From contig JAJQJQ010000004.1 in assembly GCA_028622995.1 (NCBI GenBank), positions 8,432,001 through 8,496,000 of the forward strand: 64,000 bases of DNA. The letters run 5' to 3'. A model generated the notes under the pieces. It saw only the letters and a list, made by a program, of their open reading frames with translations, did no database searches and was not told where the DNA came from. Positions 34,214 through 45,544 of the stretch are shown piece by piece. The stretch is from Panagrolaimus kolymaensis (lineage: Eukaryota; Nematoda; Chromadorea; Rhabditida; Panagrolaimidae). Both the position numbers and the translations under genes were made by a program. Each line of letters opens with the position of its first letter. Position 1 is the stretch's first letter.

Positions 34214-37200
34214 ATGTTTGAATCGATTGGTTTATTATTATTTTTATCTTTGATTACATTAATTTTTGGGATTTATTTGTAAGTATTTTCCCCAAATTTT
34301 AGACACACATTGATTCCTTCTCTATTTTTTATAGTTATTACTCTCATGAATTAAATTATTGGTCACACCGAGGAGTTCCAAGCCCTCCTGAAAGAGAATT
34401 ATTTTGGGGACATTTAAAATACATTATTGGTCGAGAATATATAAATGTATTTCAAATTCGTGAATGGTCTAAAAAATTTCCAAATTATTATGGAATTAAA
34501 AAAGGCTCAAGAAATACTTTGGTTGTGAGTGATCCAGATTTGACGCATGAAATATTAGTTAAAAAATTTGAATATTTTCATTCTCATGAATTACAACCTT
34601 TGGAAGAAAACCCAGATAAAAATCCTGAGAGAGTTAATATTTTTAGTTCTCGTGGACTTCGATGGAAACGTTTGAGAACTACGAGTAATCCCATTTTTAG
34701 TGTCAGCAATTTAAAAAAGGTAATATTTGTTAATGTTTTTTGGGATTCAAACTTTTGTTTTTATTATTAAAAAAAAATAAATGCAAATTTTTCTTTGAAA
34801 ACATGGTTGATCAAAGGTTATGGAAAAATAATGAAACTAAAAAAATTTAAGAATTTTTTATATAAAAAATTTGCTCTTTTCCATTCTAAATTTTTTTGCT
34901 TTGATTATTTCTTTATTTTTTATTTACAAAATTTTTTGAAGTTTTTGGACCGAAAAAATGTGATAGACGTTTTTCAATAATTTTGCTGGTTTTAAACAAA
35001 AAATGCTTTTCGAAGTTAAAAAATTTATAACTTCTCGAAATTAAGTTTTGGACACAAATTTTTTTAAAAAATTATTAAATCTTTCTTTTTTTATTCCCAT
35101 TTTATTTTTTTCTTCTAGATTATGCCAACGATGTATGATTCCATAAATCATTTAATGAATCATTTTTCTTCCATCTCCAATGTTCCAATAAACATTCATC
35201 CAATTTTTCAAGAAGTTACCATGGATGTTATTTCTCGAATTGCTTTAGGCCAAAAAGGATCAAATTTATTTAAGAATCCATATATAAATTTTGCTAAAGA
35301 AATATTTATGAGTCCCATCGATGGATTTCATTCAACACTTCCCCAGATTTTTCCATTTTTACGAACGCCTCTTCGATGGTTAGTAAATAATTTTAAAATT
35401 GGTTCTCGATCTTCTGCGCATAATTTGCATGAAAATTTATTTAAAGAAATTATTAAACGCAAAAATCAAAAAACAGCAAAGAAAAATTCTGATTCCGCCA
35501 CCGCCGAAAATTCTTTAAAAGCAGCTAGCGATGGCGTGGTGGCTGGCGTAGATTTTATTGATTTATTTTTGGATGCTGAAGTCCCTCAACAAGAGCATGA
35601 AGGAGAAACGACCGGAGGAAAATTGGATAAAAGAAATTTAAAAGTTGTTAAAGAATTATCGGTTATGGAAATTGTTGGACAATGTTTCATTTTTTTGCTT
35701 GCTGGTTATGACACTACAGGTAAGTAAGGAGGACACACAAGAAAAGCTTATGATAGCCTAAAGAAAATTACTTTAAAAAATTCATTGTGCAGATAAAAAC
35801 CAAAAAAATTAATCATACTGAGCCGTGGTGTCAAGAAAGACGCTTTCTATTATAAAAAATTAGAGTTTTCAAAAAAACAATTTTTTGTTTGCCCAATTTT
35901 TGAGAATCAGTAAATTTTATTTTCAATAGTTTATTTATTTATTAAAACTAATACACTAACTTTTTCAATAATTAATTTTTGTTAAATTTCTGGGATTCAT
36001 TTTTTTACGATAGTCAAAATGGGCCTTTTTTCATTTAAAGTTTAATTTTTTTTTTTCGAGTCGAAATTTTGGAGTTAAATATTCTAAAATCAAAAAAATG
36101 CACTGCTATTTTTTTTGTAATTACTAAAGTCGTAATTTATTTTTCAGCAAATTCCTTAAGTTTTGTTTGTTATGAGCTTGTAAAAAATCCAGAAATTTTG
36201 AATAAACTTCTTGAAGAAATTGATGATTTCCCAACAAATGAATTATTAAATTATGAACAAATTAATTCAATGAAATATTTGGATTGTGTTGTTAAAGAAT
36301 CCCTTCGACTTCATCCAATTGCAGCTCAGTGAGTTTTTTAAAATGCAAAGTTTAAAGTTTTTTTGAAAGTTGGCGGGAAAAAATTGATTTTAGAGCTGTA
36401 AATCGAACTTGCATGGAAACCACGAAAATTGGCAACGATAATAATAATTTAATTATTGAAAAAGGCACTGGAATTTCCATTGATGTTTTATCAATTAATT
36501 ATTCAGAAAAGCTTTGGGGTGATGAACCAGAAAAATTTAATCCTGATCGGTATGTAAATTATTTTTTTTTTGAGATTGCTTTTGTTCTACTTGGAAGTAA
36601 TTAGTCGATGGAATCAAATAGTTTCCGACAAATTTTTTTATATCAAAATTAGACTTTACTATTTGCTTTAATAAATTGCACATTTCAAGAAACAAAAATC
36701 GATGTTGGCGTTTATTGGGAAGGCTAGATAGGTATTGAAAGCTTTCTCCATAACCATTCGACGACACCAGGAGGCGACATCTTCTTTTGCATTACACACA
36801 TAACATTTGATAGCTTTTTTCGTTAAATTTACTTCTTTGTTTATTTTAGATTTTTCTTAAATCTTTAGCAAAAATATTTATAAAAAAAGAATAAAAAAGA
36901 AATCCAAAAAAATATTCAAAGTTAAAAATTTCTAGAAAACTAAAGCTTTTGCATTCAATTTTCGCAACAAATAAAAAAAAATGATGCGTTGTAACTTTTT
37001 TTTCGTAGAGCTCAAAATCAATCTTTAGATTGCTATCAAACTGTTTTGCTTGCCGTTTTTATGTTTTTATTTATTTCTTACTCCCATAAAAAAAGAAAAC
37101 AAAGAAGAAAAAAGCTTCGAGAAAGCAGTGAACATTTTTTTCGTCTAACCTTTCCACAATTTTTTTGTGCTTTTTTTCCCGTAAAGCTGTTTCAGAAATG

Positions 37201-37532
37201 AATTTTATTAACAAACAAAAAAAAATAATGCATTTTCAGATGGTCCGATTCTTCTGATCGCCGCCATCCTGCATCATTTTTTACTTTTGGTGGTGGACCT
37301 CGAATTTGCCTTGGAATGCGGTTGGCTTTATTAGAAGAAAAAATGATTTTGATTCAACTTTTAAGAAACTTTATTTTAACTAAATGTGATGAAACTGAAG
37401 TAAAAATTTTTTGTTTAAATTAAAAAATTGATTCGGTTAAAATTTATTATGTTTCAGGAAAAATTAACCATTCGTGGCTCACATGTTTTCTATCCTGAAA
37501 GCGTCACAATTAAATTGGTTCCAAGAAAATAA
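34214..37532 (+). CDS. Cytochrome P450, CYP3-clan (nematode CYP13-like)
   Basis: Microsomal haem-thiolate monooxygenase. Exons: 34214-34278, 34335-34719, 35119-35719, 36148-36328, 36394-36549, 37240-37399, 37458-37532. It begins with a membrane anchor (IGLLLFLSLITLIFGIYL) and a proline-rich hinge (RGVPSPPERELFWG). Helix C reads RGLRWKRLR. The I-helix reads LLAGYDTTANSLSF, split by an intron after GYDTT. The ExxR motif is KESLR. The PERF-type region is PEKFNPDRW. The haem-binding loop is FTFGGGPRICLG with the ligand Cys. It ends VTIKLVPRK. All key P450 elements are present and length is normal (about 535 residues). Introns at 34720-35118, 35720-36147 and 36550-37239 are unusually long for this window; the last contains a coding-like fragment on the other strand (see findings). 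Confidence 0.95.
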
Positions 37533-39604
37533 AGTAAATCAAAAAATTTATGATTTTTGCAAATTTTTGTTTGTTAACTAAAAAATTATTTTTATATGTT
37601 TCAAATATCCTCATTTATTTTTAAACTTGTCTCATATTCAAAATTTCTACAAATTTTTTTATAAAAAATAAATTTTTTAAAATAATAAATTAATTATATT
37701 TTAATGAAGCTTACTTATTTTTCAAAATTTTCATTGAAGCAAAAAATCTAATCTTTTTTTTGTCCATTTTACTGACGGGTTTTTCCATGCACTTCTTTAA
37801 TTATAACATTTTCTATTTTTTTTACTCATAAATTTTTCTTTATAACTTTACAATTTTCAATTTTCATTTTTTTGTTAAATATTTTTAAGGCAAAAGCAGC
37901 AACAACAAAAAAAATTAAGGATGCGTGTTCGTTGTTCGTTTTATTATATTTTTTTGTCACATTTTCATGAGTTATTTATTATTTTTGATTGATGGATAAC
38001 TGACCAATGCTTTCTTTTCTTAGCTTCTTTCTAACTAACTACTTTCGTATTAGTTATTATTATCGCTGCCATTGTCGTCGGTCGCCATTTTCATTATTGA
38101 AAAATGAAAACATTACACACCGCTGCCATCCATTCTCATTTCATCAGCTGTTGTTGCTGTTGGGTTAGTTGTTCCATTTCAAAAAAATTCTTTTTTCTTT
38201 CTTTCGCGTTTGAATGTTATTTTTATGGGTGTAAAACGAAAAACACACAGAAAATAAAAATGAAGATCATAAAAAGAAAAACAAAAAACAATAAAGACAT
38301 GGATTTTTTTGGTTTTTCGTTTTTTATTTTTTTATTTAACTAATTGGTTTGAAAAAAAAAATTTGTGGTCGTTTTTTGTTGTTAAAATTTACAGCATAAA
38401 AATTTTATCTTTATTTTTTTTATTTCTTTTCGAAAATCAAAAAACCTTTGTTAATTTTGAAATTTGATGTAAAATATTTTTTCATTCGCAAATTCCAAAT
38501 TAAAGAGTTATGAACTTTTTAAATTTTCATTTTAAATATTGATTCTGGATTAATTTTTAGTGTTTTTTGTGTCATATTTGTAATAATTTTAATCGACGCT
38601 GCTTATAAGTACAAAACTAAAAATAAATAAAGAAAAAGTCTATTAAAGAAGAAGACGACAGCTAAAAAATAATATGTTTTTTTCTTCAAATTTTTTTAAA
38701 TTGCTTTTAATTGCTTTAGTTTCATTAAATTAAAGCCAGTCGGTCGGAAACAAAATATTTCGATCCATAATTTTTATGCAGAATTTTTATTTTTTCTTTA
38801 AATTAATGAAATTTTACTATTTGCTTTTGTAAGATTTTTTCATTCTTTTTTATCGATCAAAAATAACTTGAAATTTTAGGTTTTTTAAATTTTAATCTTT
38901 TTTAAGAAGCAAGCGTTGGGAAAAAAAGAATGTTTTTAATAACAACAAAAAACAAGAACCTTAAAAAGTCAGTCAGTCGTCAGTCATCTTTTCAATCAAC
39001 TTTGTTCCTTTTTTTCATTCTTTTTTTTGCTTCAAAAAAAATTTTTTTATTGCTTTTTTCCTTTAAAAGAAAAGCATTTTTTTACTTTCTTGAGTTATTT
39101 TATTTTTTTATTTCATTCTTCTTTTTTTTCCACGGGTTTTCAATTGCATTACTTTTACCCTCATCTTTTCCTCCGTTATTCCGTTATTTTTTATTTTTTA
39201 TTTTTGCGCCCTCGAATGCCCCATTCTCGAGGAAAAAGAAAAAAAGAGCGCATCATTTTTGGCACTTGACTCTTCTGTCTTTTTTCTTTTTTTCTTCGGC
39301 GAAGACGACGAAGCTTCAAGAAAACACCAAATTTTGGCAATTTGTTTTTTATTCTTTATTTTATTTTTTTGAATGAGTAAAAAAAGGAAGACATTGAATA
39401 AAATGAAAAAAAGACGAGAAAAGTCATTTTCATTTTTTTATTTAAAAAATTTAAAGAATTAAATTTCGCGGTTTTATAAATTTTTTGTTTATGGATTTAA
39501 TAAATAATAAAATTTAGGATTAAAATTTAAAAGGTTTTAAAATCTCATTTTTAGGATTTCATTTTTCTTCCGGTCTTTAAAATAGGCGGCACGGATGTAA
39601 AAAA
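37533..39604. other. Intergenic region between P450 and EF-hand genes
   Basis: About 2 kb of T-rich sequence. The longest open frame (38930-39376) translates to F/S/K-rich low complexity and is not a gene. Nothing else recognised. Confidence 0.55.
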
Positions 39605-41895
39605 ATGTTTACAGGAAAAAATGTATTTTTAAGTGAAAAACGTCCTCGACAACCTCGAAGGGCATCAGAGGTGAGTGAAATGAATTCGATTTTTGAAGGT
39701 TAAAAAAGTAATACATTAATTTGGAAAATGAAACATTGGTAAAATCATAAAAAATTATTTTTTGTATGTATCTTTTCTGATTCTTTTGGATTTTTTAAAG
39801 TTTATCTTTTTATTTTCGCTTGCTTTCAAAGTTCACAAAAAATAAGAAAAAAAGTCGCATTTTTAAATGTCTGCGTTGGTTAAATAGGAAATTTCTTTTT
39901 TAATATTTATATTTTAAAAAATTTCTTTAAATTATGGAAGTTCGAAGAGTGCTTAAAAATATTACTTTTGAATTCGTAGAAAAAAATCAAAAGTTCCAAA
40001 AGAAAACAGTTTTTTTTGCTAAGAAATTTTAGAAAAATTTTTCGATGATAAAAAAATTAATTTACCGATATATAAAACGATAAATTTTTTGGAATTTATG
40101 TGTTCGTCACTGAAATCTGTTGTTATGTTTTAAAAATATTTACAAAACAAAAAAATTTGAAATAAGCTTGCTTTAATATTTTTGAAATGCAAATTATTAT
40201 TTTTTGTAAATATTTTTTCCAGTATGATCGAGCAATTCATCGTGTATTTGCTCCACCAAGAAGTTTATTCGTTAATCGAACTTTGGATCAAGCATGGGTT
40301 CGAGCATATTGGACCTTTCGACATGCCCAATTTAAAATATTTTATAAAGATGAAGGTTAGTTAGTTACTTTTTTTATCTGAAACATTCAAAACATAAAAA
40401 ATACATATGGTCGATGGATAAATTTTTTTTATGACGATCCACTTTTTTCACTATTTTTTTCTTTTTTCTTTTAAAATTGTTTATCTCTCACTGGCCAGAG
40501 ACCATCTGTCAACCATCCAATCCCATTTTTTTTTATTAAAGAAAGTTTCCGACTTTGCTCATTTAGAATGCATTTTTAAAGTTTTTTTTCTCAAAAAATT
40601 AAGCTTGCTTCATTTTTTTTTTCTGTTTTTCGTTATTTTTAATTTTCACCTGTCTGCTTCTTTAAAAGCCGGAAAAGAAAGTGCGTCTTATTATTTTTTG
40701 TTTGTAATACATAGATGCATAATAATTTTAAAAAAATGCCTGAAACAAGAAAGCATTCAAAAATGGGCATGTTTGCTGGTAGCCTTCGTCGACAGCCTGC
40801 TAAACTTTTTCAAGCTTTTAGTTTTCGAAATTTTAGTAAGTTTGTGGACTATACTTTTTTTTAAATAATATTTTTAAAATTTATAAGAACTTCAAAAAAT
40901 ATAGTTCTTAAAATTAAATAATTGTATTCCATTTTTTTAGAAAGTGATATAGATAGTATATCAGATTTATTAAATCATGAACCACCCGAAAAGCCACCAC
41001 CAATGGAAATATTAATTGAAGCTACGACCCAACAATTTTCTAAAGAATGGATTAAATATATGTATGCAAAATTTAAAAATGTAAGAAAAATACTTCATTT
41101 TATTTATTAATTAAATTAACCCCAATAAAAATTTGAAAAACGCTTTAATGTTTAAATATTTGATTTATTAATTATTTGTTTCAGGAATGTCCAACCGGTC
41201 GAATGACTTTCCCGGAATTTAAACGAGTATTTGGTATTTTTGTTCCATATCGCTTAAGTGATTCATATTTGGAGCGAATGTTTCGTGCAATAAGTTATAA
41301 TAGTTTTACAAGAGATAAAATTACTTTTAAAGTAAAAATTATTTTAACATAAAACCATTTTTTTAAAGTCAGTGATTTTAGGATTTACTTGAAACTATTG
41401 CTTTACTCCATAAAAATGAGCCAAGGCTTAATGCTCAATGGATTATGAGATTAATTCATGGACGATCATCCGATCGAGTGACTTTTACTGTGAGTTTTTA
41501 GTCTTAAAAAAATTTATGTATAAAAACTTTAAAATAAAAGTTAATTTCTTGTCTCAAGGCGAAAAGCAAAATTTTCTGTCTCGTCACGAAAATCGTGAAT
41601 TTCCCAACAACTTCTAAACAATGTTTTTTGTTTCCAGGAATTTCATGAATTTGTGAAATCAGTATTCCTTCTTGTTGGACGAGAAAAACGATTACGCTTG
41701 GATTCCAATGTCTCTGATCTCAAAAATAATGAAGAAAAAGCACTTAATAAAGCATGCCAACATCGAGCCAGTTACGTCTTTCGTGATTTGGATATCAATC
41801 AAAAAGGATATTTAACTATTAATGATTTTGAAAGATTTTTTTCTAACAAACAAAATACACAATTTTTAGGTTTTGGTAATGGAGTTTATTTTTGA
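39605..41895 (+). CDS. EF-hand protein, divergent neuronal-calcium-sensor-like
   Basis: Six exons: 39605-39670, 40223-40355, 40941-41080, 41185-41331, 41382-41489, 41638-41895, giving about 284 residues. A basic N-terminal extension (SEKRPRQPRRASEYDRAIHR) precedes an NCS/KChIP-like core: LIEATTQQFSKEWIKYMY, KFKNECPTGRMTFPEFKRVF (the CPxG pseudo-EF1 of the NCS family), ERMFRAISYNSFTRDKITFK, and EFHEFVKSVFLLVG. The middle loops lack the acidic ligands (SYNSFTRDKITF, HGRSSDRVTFTE), so they probably do not bind calcium. The last loop DINQKGYLTIND is nearest to consensus but has Lys at position 5 and Asp instead of Glu at 12. No N-terminal myristoylation glycine. It may be a calcium-insensitive scaffold; that is inference. 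The first exon is the least certain. Confidence 0.82.
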
Positions 41896-42464
41896 AAAAA
41901 ACGAAAAATAAATAAAACGTTTTTTATTAAAATCATTCGATAAACAAACACAACAAAAAAATCATTGAAAGTCATCGAGAATCCTCAGCCTTTTTATTAA
42001 ATTTTGCACTTTCAAACTATTTTCTAAGTTTTAATAATAAAAAAACCCGCAAAAAATATGACATCGAAAAGCACTATTTATTATATTATTTTAATACAAA
42101 GCAAAATCTAGCGCTTACAAGCATAAAATAAATTTCAAAGTTCTTTTTATTATTTGTTTGAAAATTAAAAATATCAAAAAATACAAACGTCATTGATTTC
42201 ACAAAAAAATATGCAAATCTCAAAATGCAAATTACAAAAATCTTTGCTTTCATTCATTCAAATTTGTTTTTTGCAGCAACTGCAAATTTGTTTGAAATTT
42301 TTTAGTCTCTTTTACTTTTCAAAATCACCGTCGTCGTCGCAGTTGCTTGTTCTTCATTTTTTTTTTTGCTGCATTCTCAACTTTATTCTTGCTGGTGCTG
42401 CTACTTCAATCAACAACAAATCTTCATCATTCTCATCTTTCAAAATCCATCCATCTAATCAACT
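41896..42464. other. Intergenic spacer before the Ulp1-like gene
   Basis: About 0.57 kb; the second half is less AT-rich with CAA/GTC repeats and pyrimidine tracts that look like promoter and 5' UTR of the following gene. No exon recognised. Confidence 0.55.
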
Positions 42465-44345
42465 ATGAGTACTTCAGATCCCAATGAACAACAACAACCA
42501 CGATCATCTTCATGGTGAGTTAACATTTTCTTTTCTTTTTTGACACAAATAATGATTAACACAAAAATTTTATAGTTTATCATTTTTATTATGTTTTAGT
42601 AATTCATTATCAAATAATTCAACAAAGAAGAAAAGTTCAAAAAGAAAAAATACAAAGAAAAAGAATAATGAAATAACTGATGAAGATTATCGTGCACAAT
42701 TAATTAATTCACATGATGCAACTACAAAGGTTACAGGAGTATGGTGGTTTATTTCTCCTTCATTTTATTCTCAATATATACATGGAATATTTTTTAAGCT
42801 TCATTATGGTGAACAACTTACTGATGATTTATTGAATAGTTTTTGTGATAAGGTTCAAGCAACTGCTGATGAAGAATTGGAAGGATTTATGGCTATTCAA
42901 ACTGTTCATGTATGTTTGCTTCTTATATTTTTATGTATTTACTCGTTTGCTTCTTTTATATTAACGAAATTACTTTGTTGGTTTTTTAGTTGATGCCTGA
43001 AATTATTCCAACTATAATTACTGGAAAGAAACGAGTACTTCAAATTATTCTTGATTCACATCGAAAGCATTATATTTTACTTGAATGGAATCCAAAATTT
43101 AAAGATCGTGGTGTAATCATTTATGATTCATTGATTGAAAATTCAAATGATATGGAACATGTTGTAAGTGGTTTCTCTCTTTTTTTTTGGGATGAAAGGA
43201 ATATTGCTTGACTTGATTTTGATAACTATTTTATCCATGGTTTTAACACTTGGTCGTCACAAGCTTTTTACGTATAACCATATTGTGGAAAACTTACTCA
43301 AGTAGCTTTAAAACCTTCTTGTTTAGTTACCTAAAATCATTGCAATATGTACCTTCACATATGCCTTACCTTCTTGCTACCACCTTTTTTGCTTGTTTTT
43401 GTTTATTTTGTTACAGTATTTTTTACAACAATAACAACACTTGTTTTTTTAGTTCAATAATTCATTCAAGTTTCAATTTCTTCGATTATTTGATCACATT
43501 TATCCTTCAACAACAACAACAAAAAATGCTGCTACTACTAATGATGATGGTGATAGTAATATTTTGAATGGAATAATTCCATGTAAACTTGAAACATTTG
43601 TATACGCACAAAATGATAATTGGTCTTGTGGTTTACGTGCTGCAGCTTTATTAGTTCTTCGAGCTTTTAATGGGTATGGTTTTTCTTTTATCTTTTGCTT
43701 CACTGACGTTTACCTTTTTTTAGATCAGAAGAATTACATGGTGGAGAAATATATATCAGTGTTCGACGATTTCATCATGTACTAAAATCAATTATGATTC
43801 AAAAAGTTCAAACTATCACTAAAGAAGATTTTCGTATTGATTCATGGTTTAAGTACGTTTATTTTGATTCATCATTTAAAAAATTCTCTAATCTTGGGTC
43901 TTGCTTGTTTTTTAGGAAAGTATCATATTCATATCATTTTGGTTTCTTTGCAATTAGAAAACATGATTCAAAAGTATTAATGAGATATCAAAATTTTAAT
44001 CGATATTCAAGACAAACTTATGTTACATGTGATGAAAATGATAATATTTCAAGAATTGAAAAATCTATGAAAAAACTCAATTTATCTTCTTCAAGTATCG
44101 ACGACGACGACGACGATGGTAATGGCTCATCATCATCTTGTTATTCAAGGGCTTATCCTTCAGCAACATCGGCTTATAATGAATCTGATGGAGAAAAGAA
44201 AAAAATGAAGTCAAAAAAGAAGAAAAAATCCAAGAAAATGTCAAAGAAGAAGAAGGACAAAATAAATGGAAATCAAAGTAAACGCCGTCGATCAAAGAAT
44301 TCATCTTCTCAAAGCAATTATTCAAGTACTGATAGTGAAAATTAG
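42465..44345 (+). CDS. Ulp1-like (C48-type) cysteine protease with lysine-rich tail
   Basis: Six exons: 42465-42514, 42600-42909, 42990-43163, 43453-43673, 43724-43852, 43916-44345. The central part keeps the Ulp1/adenain order of catalytic features: HYILLEWNPKFKD (His before a strand), GVIIYDSLIEN (Asp in the YDSL motif), and AQNDNWSCGLRAAALLVL (Gln oxyanion residue and nucleophile Cys in a x-C-G motif). The front part has WWFISPSFYSQYIHG, and the protein ends with about 100 residues of Asp, Ser and Lys-Arg repeats, probably nuclear targeting. Known family members cleave SUMO, NEDD8 or ubiquitin-like proteins; the substrate cannot be read from sequence. It lacks strong similarity that I can place to SENP or Ulp subfamilies, so it may belong to a divergent nematode Ulp-like group. 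Confidence 0.72.
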
Positions 44346-45544
44346 GTTGATTAGATTGATTATTTATATGTTTGTAAGATGGATTAATGTAATCACTTTT
44401 GATTTTTGTAAAAAAAAAGAATAAAAACTAATTCAATGCATTCGTTTATTTTTTTCATCCAACAAAAACCTTTTTCTTTTGTTTTACGAGAGAAATCAAC
44501 AACAAAAAAAAGACGACGACGAATATGTGTTTGCTCTTATTTTTTTTTTGCAATGTAAAGAGTGTATCTCTTTCAATGTCTTCCTCCCCATTCGATTTCA
44601 TTTTCCATCACAATTTTAGGTTGGACCCTTAAATAAAAGCAAGAAAAAAGGTGCACATTTTTGCGGTCCGGCGTCAGCGAGTTATCTTCAATATAAATGA
44701 ATTGGAAAAAAAACTGAGCAGTTCCTTTGAAAATAGGGGCTGTTTGGACCAAAATTAGAAAAAAAAATCGAAACACATAAAAATCACTAAAAAAATTTGT
44801 GTAAGGATTTTCTTATCTTCCTCTCGCTGGCAAACCTTTGACCGCAAAAAAATTTTTGTTTTAAATTTCTTTAAACTTTTGTAAATTTATTTGACATTCA
44901 TTTTTTTCTCCATTAAAATATTCATAACTCAAAGTGATTTTAGTGGCAAAAAAGCTAAACAAAAAACCAGAAAATATTATTTTTAATCCTTGAAAGTCAT
45001 TCTTCTCGAAATTTTTAGATTCTAATAATAAAGCTGTTTGATTATTTTCCAATAAATTCCAGGTATTAACAAATTATTAAACATTTGTTTTGTTCCACCA
45101 CTTGCTTGAGTAACAATGATCGTTTCAATAAGAAGCAGCTGTAGCAAAGCAGACTATTTCGGTTGTGTAACAGATTTTTTTTTACTAATTCGGTATCTTT
45201 GCTAGTAGCTTCCTTAATTATATATTTAACAGCTTTACTTAAACTTTTTAAAAATGTGGTTGAAACAATCTTCATTTTATGTAGTAAAACAAAAGCTGAA
45301 AACACACCACATTTGCCTTCTCCGATACATATCAACCAGCCAATGAAATCAAAAACAATAAATGATGCAAAATTAAAGAGTCATTTGAGAAGGAATCAAA
45401 CATGTTAATACAACTTTATTAAAATAAATTCAGCAATATTAAAGCTTTATTTTCAACGAATACATACAAAAATGAATTTTTTATGGACAAAATAAACAAA
45501 CATCACAAAAACCTCGAATTTTAAAAAAGTGAATTAAAAAAAAT
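44346..45544. other. Convergent intergenic region between protease and formin genes
   Basis: Contains the 3' UTRs of two convergent genes. A plus-strand AATAAA lies near 44420. An 89-codon minus frame at 45066-45335 has a less AT-rich core (KMKIVSTTFLKSLSKAVKYI) but no recognisable relative or supporting splice sites. Confidence 0.45.

Noticed and set aside
38930..39376. A 148-codon frame, the longest in the P450-to-EF-hand spacer
   Set aside because: Almost entirely F, S, L and K from T-rich runs; no domain.
45066..45335. An 89-codon minus-strand frame between the protease and formin genes
   Set aside because: Core composition is better than background, but there is no recognisable family, splice site or clear start.
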